In this document: positions 33,849-45,007 of the stretch, piece by piece
Position numbering within the stretch: position 1 is the first letter of the stretch
Layout: each line of letters starts with the position of its first letter
Source of the DNA: Bryum argenteum
Taxonomy: Eukaryota > Streptophyta > Bryopsida > Bryales > Bryaceae
Length of the DNA: 64,000 nt
Assembly: GCA_037043015.1 (NCBI GenBank)
Contig: CM073329.1
Coordinates: forward strand, 10,866,648 to 10,930,647
Reading direction: 5' to 3'
Translations under genes and position numbers: made by a program
The notes under the pieces: model-generated
What the model was told of the DNA's origin: nothing
What the model saw: the letters and a program-made list of their open reading frames with translations, nothing else
Databases searched by the model: none

Positions 33849-34208
33849 GGCACCACAAGCCTTGGCTTGGTGGTAAGGGCTTAGACCCCCAATGAGGAGG
33901 TCGTGGGTTCTATTCCCCATGCCGGCGTGGTGTTCACCACTATAGTCCACCCAACTATTGTGGGGGGTCCTTGGACCTTGTTGTATGGGTACCTAAAAGC
34001 CCTTTGGGGAGATACTATGTCAAGTATCTTCAAGGCACTAGTAACTAGGCCAGAAACTAGCGTAGTTATAGTGTCCACCCTCGAGAGGGGGAAGTAATAT
34101 TGTTCTAATTTCCCCTTGTCCGGTGGCGATCGGGATATTAGCATTACGAACGAACACTTCATTCACGCCGGTCCCTTAGAAAGGGACCGGAGTTTCTATC
34201 TATCTATC
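33849..34208 (+). mobile_element. Full-length tRNA-derived SINE (360 bp)
   Basis: It is flanked by the 13-bp direct repeat 'tatttgaagctga' (33,836-33,848 and 34,209-34,221). Near the start, 'ttggcttggtggtaagggc' resembles a pol III A box and 'gggttctattcc' (from about 33,905) a B box (consensus GGTTCGANTCC), as in a tRNA head. The body is followed by a (TCTA)n tail rather than poly(A). It has no coding capacity and would rely on LINE machinery. A 5'-truncated sister lies at 29,268-29,359. Confidence 0.9.
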
Positions 34209-34427
34209 TATTTGAAGCTGAAGAAAAGTAGAGCAGCGGGACAATGACCCCATCGTTTACTGTGTTACCAATGGCACGTAGGATGTTGGAGTTTCCGAAA
34301 GAACTGGACTCGGAAGTCTTTCTCAACCCTGGCTATACTAAGGATAGCTTGTATCAATTCTAGGCAATGGAATACATCCATTTTTGGGAAAAGAAAAAAG
34401 AAAAAAGAAAAATATATAAATAAATAA

Positions 34428-34467
<40 letters not shown>

Positions 34468-34479
34468 TAAAAATTCATA

Positions 34480-34620
34480 TATTTGTACTTCATCATATAG
34501 AACATTAGTATGTAATTTTTACCACATAAACTAGAATTAATTTAGGACTTAACCCATGTGATTTTGTCTAAAATAGACTCTCGTCGGAGAGGTTGTGGTT
34601 CTTCAAAGTTTCTACCTTTC
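34480..34620 (-). mobile_element. Family A fragment split by the LINE (right part 44,952-45,007)
   Basis: The sequence before the LINE ('tttttaccacataaactaga', 'cttcaaagtttctac') and directly after its target duplication ('atcctacatttcatctaaaa tgtcg') continue the order seen in other family A copies, so the LINE inserted into one. A (TA)n microsatellite lies just left, at about 34,430-34,464. Confidence 0.6.
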
Positions 34621-34839
34621 GGGGTTGACAGGAGGACGGATCGCTGCTGCGGAAGCGGGAGGAAGGGCAAAACCCTAATTTCCCAGCCTGAGCGATCTAA
34701 GCTCACAGCGGCGATCTAATCATGGAAGCGACCTTCTGAGGATCTGTGGCGTATGAGCAATCAAGCAAACACGATTGACAGTAGAGGGAACAAAACTGTT
34801 CCTCAGATCTAAGAGGGAAGGTGAAGTGATCTTGCAGGG

Positions 34840-34877
<38 letters not shown>

Positions 34878-36629
34878 AGATGAAACAAGGCTTGGATCCA
34901 GCAACGGGACGGCAGCAACGCCGGGGAAGCGGCGGAGGACGGCGATCAGCGTAGAAGACCTCTGATGCGAGGTAACTAATTATCAGGAATCGAATTTGAA
35001 GAACGCTACACGGTTGGAGTTAGTAGATCCAGGACCATTGCGTATCCGTTCAAGATCCAGGAATGAAAGGCTAAACATCGGGACTTGATCGGATAGTTAG
35101 ATTGGATCTACAGTACTTGAGGAAACAGTGGATGCAGCTGCGGTATAGGCTAGGAAGTTGCTACACTGGCGCTCAAAATCCGATCTCTGACTGACACTAT
35201 GAGTGATGCTCAGCCACTGCAACCCAAACGAAAAACTCGCAAATAAAAACGAGCCTTCAGTAGGAAATGATCGAGGAGTCGAGGACGACGATCAACGTAG
35301 GCAACGGCCGGATCGAAGCAGGACGGGGAAATCGGGTTCAAGACAGGGAGACGAGGTCGGATCGAGGACGTGCCGGCGACGAGTTCAGATCGAGGACTAC
35401 AGCGCCGCAACAGCCGGATCGAGGTCGGAATTGTCAAGGACCGAGCTGATCGACACCAGCAGTCGGTAAGCAGATCAGACGTCGTGGATCTTCAGAGACA
35501 TTCGACACCGGCAGGAACACCAAGACGACGGCCCTCGTACTCACGAATCCGCCGCGGCGCAGGGAGTTCTCAATCAATTGGTCTCAATTTTTTGCGTTAA
35601 CATAACAATTAATTGATCACCTCTTACACTTGACTAACGCTTCGGCAGGACCTACTAGCGTTGCAAATTCCCGTTGAGTATTAGAACAGAAGGAAATCCC
35701 GTCACTCAACAATGCAACTTGCGGGCTGGTGAGGGAGCAAGTTCTGGTAAGAACTATATCGTACGAGAATTTTTCATCGAAAGACGCATGCACCAGTGTA
35801 CAGCTCCACTTCGTCATCACTGATGCGTTTTTTTTTTTTTTTTTTTTTTCGGAGCAAAGTTCCTCTCTCTCTCTGTCTAGCTCCCTAGCTCCATGCTATA
35901 GATCCTTCTTGATCATATCTTGCATGCACTTCGAGAGCGAGAGGACATTACAGTAGTGGAGTGGAAAGTGCCTATCAAGAAGTGATTTTCTTGAGGAGCG
36001 CAGATAGTGAGAGTGGCGAGGCTGAAGTATCTGAGTCAGAAAAGGTAGCGTGTGAGTCGGAAGTGCGTCGAGCCCCCGTCAACACTCAACCGGCATCAGC
36101 AGCATCCTCAGCATCGGTGTTCGAGCAGCTTCAACTTGAGCCCCGTCAACACTCCACCGGTATCAGCAGCATCCTCGGCATCGGTGTCCCTCGGCATCAG
36201 CAGCATCCTCGACATCCTCGACCGTGCAGGAGCGAGCAGTAGCGGAACAGCAACAGCTTCCTCGGCAGCACTAGCAGAGCATCAGCATCCTCGACATCGG
36301 TGGAAGACCGAGGGAACCGCAACATCATCGGCACCGTTCAGAACCCTCGCCAACGATACAATGACGACCAAGGGACATCGGTGATACGGGCAGCCACGTA
36401 CAGGAGCGATCAGGGCTAGCAATCGCCGAGGCAGCACCGGTGGAGACGAGCATCACGACACCGGCTCCACAGGAGTGACGTCGGCATCGACCTTGAAGGT
36501 GGCAGGCAAAGACGAAGGCACGGCGCTCAGATTGCTCTCATTGTGAAGTTGGAGGAAGATGCGAACAGTACGGAAGAGGTAACAAAGCTGTTCCTCAGAT
36601 CTGAGAGGGAAGGTGAAGTGATCATTCAA

Positions 36630-39488
36630 ATGGCAACAAGGAGTTACAGTGACGTGGTAAGAAGGCAAGAAGATGAGAGACGACAACACAACAGATCTAA
36701 ATACAGAGATGGGAGGTTCGAGAACAAGGGCGAGCATGCAAGCATATATGGAGGAGGACGAGACAGAAGCAGTTTCCTTGCTACACGAACACACACCAGA
36801 GAGCTTGAATATGCAGATCATCGGGACTTGACGAGGATAGCCCCAGATAGACGAGATCCAGAACGGTCAGTTCTAGATCAAAGAGACCCCGATTGCAAGG
36901 CAGCAGCGGTAGGAGCTAGACCACTAGTAGCTGATATCAAGGGACCAGTGGCAGATCGCAAGGCAGCAAGAGAGGAAGACAGACCACCAGTGGCAGATCG
37001 AACACCAGACCCCAAGGTCACAACATCAAAAGGTGAACCAACTAGTGAACAAATTCATCAGAACAAGCAAGGTACTTCAATCCGTGAGACAATTATACTA
37101 AAGGTGAGTGATCTTGACATCAAATCCATTGAAAACAAAATACAACATTCTATGCGCTACTTTGCTATAGTCCGTGTCAAGTATACTCGTGACACCAGGC
37201 TATCTCACATCAAATGGCTGGACCCGTTAGAGCGGGAGGTAGAAGCCCACATAGTAAGACATAACGTCATCGGTAACAACTTCCACCTAATTAAATTTGA
37301 CGAAGAAAGTGATCTTGCGAGAGCTGTTAACCTGAAAGCATTGATCTGTAAAGGCCATCTATGCGTGGTTCATGCATGGGTGCCCAACTTCGACCCATGT
37401 AAGCCTATAGGGCTCATTGCGCAAATCTGGATCACATTGAAGCATCTAGGGCTAGAGTTCACACATGTAGCCAAGCAAATTGCGAGCAAGGTAGGGAAGG
37501 TAATCCAGGAAGATAGGGACAACGAAGTGAACGACTCACAGCGCTTCCTCATTAGCCTCGATCTTGATAGTCTTAGGATTGCATCAATCACTTTGGATGC
37601 AGGTACTGGGAAGCAGTCAATCGTCCTTGTTGATTACGAGGACCTTGAGGTGAGATGTAAAATTTGCTTGAGCACTTACCATGTCAAGGAAGAGTGTAGT
37701 ATAAAAGACACGCGCGCCTCCTCTTCGCAGCGCAAGCCGGGAGGAACCAGAAGCAGGTTCAGCAAGGGCCACACCAGCTTCAAGTTGTGGATTGCACCCA
37801 AAAAACAAGAAGATGTTTCCATGACGGACGTAGATACGAAGACAACTACGGACGAGGAGGGCTTCACCAAGGTGACCTACCGCCAGTACCAGAAGAGAAG
37901 TAACACAAGGCCACGGCAAAAGGGAGGAAGACAGACGCGGCTTGGCAATGCAGAGTTTCTAGCAAAAGAAGGACAACCCAGAGGCGAGGGTGGCCCGAAG
38001 ACTACTCAAGCCTCGGGAGCTACCACATCTGGTAGTCAGTCCCAATTGTCCAAGGCCGCGATTCCTAATGGAGCGCCAAACCAATCGAAAGACAAAGACA
38101 AACAGAAGATATGGGAGTGGGTACCGATCAAAGAGACGGAAGGAAGAACTTCTAATGACTTGTCCAACCGCAAAGAATCCAGCCTGCGAGCTAGGCCAAC
38201 ACACGAAACCCTGGCGGGACGCGATACACAAGTCGCCCAGGAGGTGCACCAAGAAGGTAAGAATTCGGGCAAACAAATGTCAGCGCGTGCAGGACCTGCA
38301 GGAGCCACCACCAACGCGACACCAACAGCAGGAGAGACGGCCAGGGTAGAGAGGATTCCTAACGCGATCGCAGGAGGTACTGCAGGCGTGGAAGGCGGAA
38401 GCCATGGGTGCCTCCCCCCACCGCCCAACCTTACTGTGCAAGACAACCCAGTTCACGTAAGTGATATCACCGACGGCGACGATATGGAGAGCAACTTTGG
38501 TTTTGTACCTATGACAATCGAAGTACCTTGCGCGGCTGTGACGACGACCCCAATAGCAAGTGCGACGGACGAGGAGCAACAATCTCCGACATTTGGAACT
38601 CCGCAACCCGCCCAACGCCCTAGCCAATCCTGCCAACAACCAACACCACAGCAGAAGAGAGCACAGGCGCTTGAGCGAAGGAGGGCCTCTCAACACGCAC
38701 TTGAAGCAAGTCTGGAGGCCACGACACCTATCTGTAATCCACAGGCAGGGACTCCGAGCTCACTCTTTCCAATACCAAGTCAGGCACGTATACCAAACGC
38801 AAAGCAAGTGCCAAGGCCCTCCCCTGAAAGGGGCCTGTCACCTCGCGCGTGGAGAGTTGGAAGCGGGTCGCCTAGAGTCAGTCCTCCTATCAGGGCTCGA
38901 AGTAGAAGTTGGAGCCCAAGGGCAGCAGGAAGAAGGGCGTCAACCCAAGACTTACTACAAAGATTTCATCGAACATATACCAATCTATCCTCAAAAGAAG
39001 AAAGTAAAAAGGAAGCGGAAGAAGTGGCGGCATTCGAGGCTTTCTTAGCAGAAGAAGACAACTTATTAGTGGAAGCCGCGCTAGTATCGCCGGTAAGTAA
39101 GGACCGCCACCCTGCCCTCTCTTCTTCTTCCCCTTTTCCCCCAATTAAGAGCGCCAGCCGTAAGGAAGATAATCAAAGAACGATCTCAACAATAATTAAT
39201 CAAGACGTCAATGGGCTATTAACAGTAAGGGGCAATTGGTATAATGAGAGTAACCCGGGCAACGCTAACAATATCAGAGAGACTATAGAGGGGAGGCATG
39301 GCAGCGAAGATAACCTCATTGTTAATGTCCCCTCAAACCCGGTGATGACATCGGGGTGGAATGACATGGAAGATGGACCAAATGCAAGGCCTAGAACAGC
39401 TATCGGTTTCGATGCATGGGGCTATAGAGACGCCCCAATAATTAGCGGCGGGGGCGCTCCCAAATCCCCAAGACAAAGGAATAGATGA
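36630..39488 (+). CDS. LINE ORF1: gag-like RNA-binding protein (DUF4283 + CCHC knuckle)
   Basis: The ATG at 36,630 (MATRSYSDVVRRQEDERRQH) to the TGA at 39,486-39,488 gives 952 residues, uninterrupted. After a charged N-terminus, residues of about 160-330 form the DUF4283-type fold (contains HSMRYFAIVRVKYTRDTRLS and FHLIKFDEESDLARAVNLKA). A zinc knuckle of the form C-x2-C-x4-H-x4-C follows (CKICLSTYHVKEEC). The C-terminal half is low-complexity, rich in Pro, Ser, Gln and basic residues, and unusually long for the family. The product would coat LINE RNA in the ribonucleoprotein. The next frame starts inside the stop codon (ATGA). The open frame contrasts with the ruined ORF2. Confidence 0.88.
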   Translation: MATRSYSDVVRRQEDERRQHNRSKYRDGRFENKGEHASIYGGGRDRSSFLATRTHTRELEYADHRDLTRIAPDRRDPERSVLDQRDPDCKAAAVGARPLVADIKGPVADRKAAREEDRPPVADRTPDPKVTTSKGEPTSEQIHQNKQGTSIRETIILKVSDLDIKSIENKIQHSMRYFAIVRVKYTRDTRLSHIKWLDPLEREVEAHIVRHNVIGNNFHLIKFDEESDLARAVNLKALICKGHLCVVHAWVPNFDPCKPIGLIAQIWITLKHLGLEFTHVAKQIASKVGKVIQEDRDNEVNDSQRFLISLDLDSLRIASITLDAGTGKQSIVLVDYEDLEVRCKICLSTYHVKEECSIKDTRASSSQRKPGGTRSRFSKGHTSFKLWIAPKKQEDVSMTDVDTKTTTDEEGFTKVTYRQYQKRSNTRPRQKGGRQTRLGNAEFLAKEGQPRGEGGPKTTQASGATTSGSQSQLSKAAIPNGAPNQSKDKDKQKIWEWVPIKETEGRTSNDLSNRKESSLRARPTHETLAGRDTQVAQEVHQEGKNSGKQMSARAGPAGATTNATPTAGETARVERIPNAIAGGTAGVEGGSHGCLPPPPNLTVQDNPVHVSDITDGDDMESNFGFVPMTIEVPCAAVTTTPIASATDEEQQSPTFGTPQPAQRPSQSCQQPTPQQKRAQALERRRASQHALEASLEATTPICNPQAGTPSSLFPIPSQARIPNAKQVPRPSPERGLSPRAWRVGSGSPRVSPPIRARSRSWSPRAAGRRASTQDLLQRFHRTYTNLSSKEESKKEAEEVAAFEAFLAEEDNLLVEAALVSPVSKDRHPALSSSSPFPPIKSASRKEDNQRTISTIINQDVNGLLTVRGNWYNESNPGNANNIRETIEGRHGSEDNLIVNVPSNPVMTSGWNDMEDGPNARPRTAIGFDAWGYRDAPIISGGGAPKSPRQRNR

Positions 39489-42400
39489 ATTTACAACTTC
39501 TTACCTTTAACGTTCAAGGACTCAATGCCTTGAACTCCGCTAGACTCCTCAAAGACTATATTTCTAAATTCCGGGGACTTGACATTCTATTTATCCAAGA
39601 GCATAAGCTGAGACTCTCTATGGCCAACAAACTTGGGTCAGAAGTCTAGCCTGGGGCTTCTTCATGGTGTGTGGACGCTACACCGGGATACAGAAATGCG
39701 GGAGGCGTCGAAGGGGCTGGCAAAGGAGGCGTGGCAACTATTCTATCCCCCAAATATGCTAAGCATGTTTCGGCCTCGGGAACTATTATGGGCAACCTCG
39801 GCCTCTGGATTATCCTCGCATGGCTCCCGGGAGGCGACTTAGGCTTCTTTAACATTTATGCTCCAAACGACCCCCCGGATCGTTGTGAACTATGGGCCAA
39901 ATTGTTGCTAGAACTGCCTAATACTTGCAGATGGGTCATCGCTGGAGACTTCAACATGGTGGAACAACGCTGCGACAAAAAAAGTGCGTGCAGCAGGGTC
40001 ATGACCATTGCAGAAAGGAGCATTTTCAATTACCTAAAAGCTCATCTACATGTAAGTGACTCTCCCCGAGTGCCTGGAACTCTGAAATTCTCATGGGATA
40101 ATAAACGCAAGAAAGGTGATAGGATTCTTGCTAGGCTTGATAGGATTTATACACCGCTTTACACCCAAGGCGGTGGTTCTTATCAAATCATGGATGATAG
40201 AATTCATGGGGATAACCCATGGTCAGACCACAAGCCGGTCTTCATCAATATTGCTTTGGGAAACGCCCAAACTAAAAAATCTAGATGGATTATGAATAGT
40301 TTACGGCTAGAAGAGTCTAGAGGATTGATTGAAGAAACTTGGAGAAAACAATCGCCTAACTCCTCCTTCCTTTCCAAACTCAAAGCCATAACTAGGGCTT
40401 ACAAGTCCTTCTGCAAAGAGAAAGCCCTAGGTAGTAGAGCTGAAGAACTCAATCTCAAGGAGTCCCTCCAAGAGTCTAACAAAACTCTAGAAACTTCTCC
40501 TAGCAACGTTGAAGCTCAAACCAACATTCTCAGAAGCTCTAGCAAGCTTCAAGAGTATGAAAGCATAAAGCTTAAAGGCGCCCAAATCCGCTCCAGAATC
40601 CATTGGAGATGGAAAGGCGACCGTTGTAGGAAAGAGTTCTTTAAGGCTGTCAAAGAAAAACACTTACCTACTTCCCTGCCTAGCCTAAAGACGAGTGATG
40701 GATCCATAGCCGATGACCCTAAAGGCATCTCAGAAGTCTGCACCAACTTCTTTTTGCAATTGTATAAAGAAGATAACATAAGCGAAGAAGAGAGACGTGT
40801 AAGAGAGGGGGAAAGAAACCACTTCACAAACAAGATGAGCAACAAGATTGATAACGTTAGTAAGGAGCTACTTGAACGTGACCTCGACCCAGGTGAGTTA
40901 CTAAAGGCTGCCAAAGCTCTCGCCAAGGAGAAGAGCCCTGGCCAAGACGAGATTCTCATTGAGTTTTATACTAACTTCTGGAGCTTGATTTGTGATGACT
41001 ACATGACCATGATTTAAGATGCCTTGTTGAAAGGATCCCTCCCACAGGCTATTACCAAAGGTTTAATCATACTCCTTCACAAAGGAGGGGAGAAAGAGGA
41101 CCTAGGAAATTGGAGGCCCATTACCTTGTTAAACACGGCCTACAAAATTCTAGCCAAGGCCTTACAGCTTAGACTTCAACCCACCCTTGCCGAGCTCATT
41201 TCCAATGATCAGAAGGCTTTCATCCAAGGGAGATTTATCCTTGATAATGTGCTTGTTACTCATAAAGTCATAGAGTGGGCAAAGACCTCGAATCAAGATC
41301 TTGTTCTTCTTAAGTTAGACTTTAGAAAAGCCTACAATATGGTTAACCATAAGTTTCTCTTTCAAACTTTAGCCAAAGTTGGATTGCCTAACAAGTTCCT
41401 TGCTTTAACCAAGCTATTGTTTACTAATGCTCGGGCGTCAGTGTTGTGTAACGGAATCATATCCAAAGATTTCCAGCTAGAGAGAGGCGTTCGTCAAGGG
41501 TGCCCCTTGGCACCCTATCTTTTCCTCTTTGCAGGTGAAGCTCTCAACGCAGCTGTTAAAAGTCTTATTGCAGATTCCGAGCTCAGCGGGATCACTCTGC
41601 CCAACTCCACCATCCAACAAGCAATCATTCAATACGCAGACGACAGAAACTTCACGGTGACAAGTACAAAACGCAACTTATTAACCCTTACCAACACTCT
41701 CGAGGGGTTTCACAAAGCTTCCGGCCTCCAACTCAATTGGGACAAAAGTGTGGCCCATTGGTTCTCACAAGAACCCCCTCCCACCTTGGACTCAACGACT
41801 CCAATCTCAATGGGCCCAAGATGGGGTCTCATCTAAGCTTTTAGGCACCCTGTTTGGCTTAAATCAACAAACTGTAGACGTAGATGAATTTCTGCTCGAA
41901 AAAATTACCAAGAAGCTGAACTATTGGCAAACCACCCACCTGTCTCTATCAGGGAGAATACTAATCATCAACTCTATCCTCCTCTCTTCTCTTTGGTACT
42001 TTCTAGGCATTTGGTGTGGTTCTTTGGTGATTCTCAGGAAAATCAAGACCCTTATAAGGAACTTCCTTTGGTCAGGAGCGATTGTTGCGGACGGCAACTC
42101 AAAGACAAGACTCGACAGAGAATTGAGTGGAGACCTCAAATGGGGACCAAGAAAGACTAGAAATGAGGGGATTCCTCACAGAAGACTCAAGATGATACTG
42201 GAAGGAAGACAAGAAGAAGTAATATTGATAAGAGGAGGAATAGGTACAACTGGTGTTGAAGAGAGTGAAGAACAACGACCTTCAACTCTCTATATATACT
42301 AGGCTGGAAGAAACTTCCGGAGTAAGGTCCTAGAAGCTCCTATGGAACCTTCCGGAGACTCGTGGGAGCTTCCGGAATCTAGGAAGGTCAAGCGGAACCT

Positions 42401-44446
42401 TCCGGAAGTTTATGGAACCTTCCGGAAACAATTGGATCCTTATGGAACCTTCCGGAAGCTTAGAGAAGCTTCCGGAAACTACTAGAACTATCTGGAAGCT
42501 TGTGGAAGCTTCCGGAAACTACTAGAGCTATACGGAAGCTTGAGGAAGCTTTTGGAAACTAGTGGAAGGTTCTAGAACCTTCCAGAAAACTTGAACTTGC
42601 AAAATATACGGAAACTAGGAAATCTTTGAGAAGTAGGGCTGATCACGGTAAACTCATGGGGTGTGGATAATATCCTGTATGGCATGTCCGTGACAGCGGT
42701 CAACAAGTGCCGCACCAGGGTTTCATGGTCCTACTGCACTCTGGCCAAGTCAAAAAGAGGGTTAGGTCTTTTAGACCCGGAAGACGTCCTCCACGCCCTA
42801 ATGGCCAAGTGGGTGGTTAGAGCACTCACGCCCGGTAACACCAACTTGCAAACACTGCTGCGCCACAAGATCCTGCAGGTCCAACCCACCTACCCTGGGA
42901 GATGGCCTAAATCCCCTAACTGGATTCTCATGTACAAATTTCACTCAACTCATGGCTCGAAAGTGTGGGAGATAATTATTAAGGCATGGAGGAACTCTCC
43001 CCCTCTATTGATGCCATCTCACCCGCAAACGCAGACGAGGTTAAGTCAACTTCCTTATCGTTTGCAACCCACCGGTTGTCTAGACTTGACAATTTCGATT
43101 TAAAGAGGATCCCCACTCTTATGAGAAGCAGATTGTCTCAAATCAATGATATCTGGTGTCCTAGGAGGCTACAAATCATTGATTGGGTAGAAGCACAGAA
43201 TAAGTTCCAACTAGAAGATGTTGAAGAGGCCGCATACTTGCAGTTGATTCACTCTATTCCTCCTAAATGGTTGAAACTACCGACTAACCCTAACATAGTA
43301 GCTTCAAAAGAAGACTTTATTGGCATCTTTGCAGATACGATTGCAGGTCTCCCCAGCATGGTGCTCCGGGCCTCAAACAGCTTCACTCTCCTCGCTACAA
43401 CAGAACCCCAGGTGGTCCAAATCTCGTGCGGGGCCGAGTACTTCGCAGTAGGCGCCACAAGCATGCTTCAAAGAACGGCACCACTAACAGGGATAGCAAG
43501 GAGACGTACCGGCCGGTTTCCGAGACTTCGTGTGGTGTCAGTGACTACTGGCTCCGCCAAGAATGCTAACATTGTATTGCGGTATGCTGGTATTATTGCG
43601 AATTTAAGCTTTGACCCGGCAAGATAGAGATGGCGTAGCAACTGGACATCCACAACGACCAAGACTAGACGACCCCCCAAAGACAAGAGTCAATGTTTGG
43701 TCAATTACACAACTAAAGAGGGCAGAGCTCTCGTGAGACCCATCCAGGAATTGGGCCGTTCTATCCCCGAGAAATAGAAAGGCATTCTCCCGAGCACGTA
43801 CAAGCCAGAATGGCATGAAGTCTGGCATGCAGCCAAGCCACAAAAGGAGGCATGGTTCTTATGGCCAGTTTATTACCATGCCATTGCAGTGAATGTATGG
43901 CGCCACCAGATGTGCCCACAAACAAACAGGAATTGTCCTAGCTGCGTGCTTCGGGTCCCGGAGTCAATTAAGCATCGATTTGTAGATTTCCCCAAAGTCA
44001 CGCATGCGTGGTACTATGCACAAACGATCTTTAACACCGTCATGCAGGTCCCAGCACAAGAGGGCAAATGGGATCCTTTAGTTTGGCAGCAATGTCTATT
44101 GGGGTCCCCCCTCCCTCGCAAACTCAGAAAAGGTAATAGCATCTGGATGGTATTGAGAGGCTCAGTAATATGGGTGATGTGGTTGGATAGGAATGCTGAT
44201 GTATTTGCAGACACCAAGTGGACCCCTCAGTTTAGAGAGGTACGAATTTGGGAATCTATGCTAGACAATATTTGAACAGGTTGGGAACGAAAGATGCACC
44301 TAGTACACACACATCCCGCCCACATCGACAAGTTTCTGGACAAGTTCGATTGGAATTGGCTGCCCACGGACGAATTCACCACAAGAGTTGAAACATCTCT
44401 GGAATGGAAAGCCATGAAACCATCTATGGGAGAATTCCGGACGTAG
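39485..44446 (+). pseudogene. LINE ORF2: endonuclease-reverse transcriptase, broken
   Basis: The ATG at 39,485 overlaps the ORF1 stop. The APE endonuclease is seen as LTFNVQGLN, LFIQEHKL, GGVATILSP, FNIYAPND, VIAGDFNMVE, ARLDRIY and WSDHKPV. The reverse transcriptase has NWRPITLLNTAYKILAKAL, DQKAFIQGRFILDN, LKLDFRKAYN, ERGVRQGCPLAPYLFLF and the catalytic IIQYADD. A zf-RVT-like C-terminus follows (NCPSC...ESIKHRF, with the later Cys replaced). Lesions are stops at 39,647, 41,015, 43,625, 43,775 and 44,273, frame shifts near 41,820 and 43,000-43,080, and an insertion at 42,146-42,656. With these, no active enzyme can be made, so the element is immobile unless helped. Confidence 0.9.
42146..42656 (-). 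mobile_element. ~0.5-kb insertion with heat-shock-element array (LTR-like)
   Basis: It interrupts the LINE ORF2 between the SGAIVADGNSKTR region and NKCRTRVSW. The 5-bp 'tgggg' occurs at both edges (42,141-42,145 and 42,657-42,661); the two flanks are in the same frame. Inside, about 13 variants of 'cttccggaa' spread over 42,310-42,620. Five of them form perfect GAAnnTTCnnGAA (42,395, 42,415, 42,445, 42,465, 42,505). 'ctctatatatac' at about 42,288 would be a TATA box downstream of the array when read on the minus strand. One end reads tg/ca but the other does not, so a solo LTR is possible, not proven. Confidence 0.55.
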
Positions 44447-45007
44447 TCAAATCAAATAGCACCAAACTACTTTTCACAACGCTTTTTTGGTTTGAGGGGG
44501 ATTTGGGGTGCAGGCCACAAGATATCGGGCGTAACTGTATAGAGTAGCGCAGGCATCAGGTATGGAGATGCAGTGGCTTGGAGGAGGACGACAAGGAGCA
44601 GGCAGGGCTCCAGCTGCAAGAAAAGAACCTGCGGCGAGATACGAGGATAGGACCAGCTGGATGGAGCTGATCGATTGGAAAATATGTAGGACCAGGAGCA
44701 CGTCGACGGAGCGGAAGGCGCTTGCGAAGGCGGAGGAGCGTATCGCTCGGGAGTGGCGGTTGGTAAAGAACCCCACGACTTGGTGGAGGCTGTGGATGTT
44801 TAGTGGCTGAACTAGCCTGGTGATTTAGTCTCAGAAAATCTTGAAAAGAATTTGGTTTATTTCTGCCGGGCTTCGGCTCTGGCTCTTGTATGTGTTTAAC
44901 TTCAGTAAAGCATATACTGTTCAAGAAAAAAAAACAAAGTTTCTACCTTTCATCCTACATTTCATCTAAAATGTCGTTTGTGAGCATTTGGTCCATTGAA
45001 GGGCTAA

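Larger units (their letters stand above)
34621..44934 (+). mobile_element. LINE (plant L1-type), 10.3 kb, complete with target duplication
   Basis: The perfect 17-bp direct repeat 'caaagtttctacctttc' at 34,604-34,620 and 44,935-44,951 defines both ends. The 3' end is an A-rich tail ('caagaaaaaaaaa'). The order is a ~2-kb GC-rich 5' region, ORF1 (36,630-39,488), broken ORF2 (39,485-44,446) and a ~0.5-kb 3' region. The 5' region includes a 36-base poly(A) tract (34,839-34,874), a poly(T) tract (about 35,827-35,849), a telo-box-like 'aaaccctaa', and a partial duplicate: 'ctgttcctcagatct' through 'gtgaagtgatc' appears at 34,797 and again at 36,590 just before ORF1. A later ~0.5-kb insertion sits at 42,146-42,656. 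The element is longer than usual plant LINEs (about 6-7 kb). Confidence 0.93.

Noticed and set aside
38036..38696. Minus-strand open frames across LINE ORF1
   Set aside because: They are antisense of the open, domain-bearing ORF1 with no independent signal.
44562..44810. Third open frame in the LINE 3' region
   Set aside because: Basic composition and a late position, no recognised domain; probably 3' UTR.
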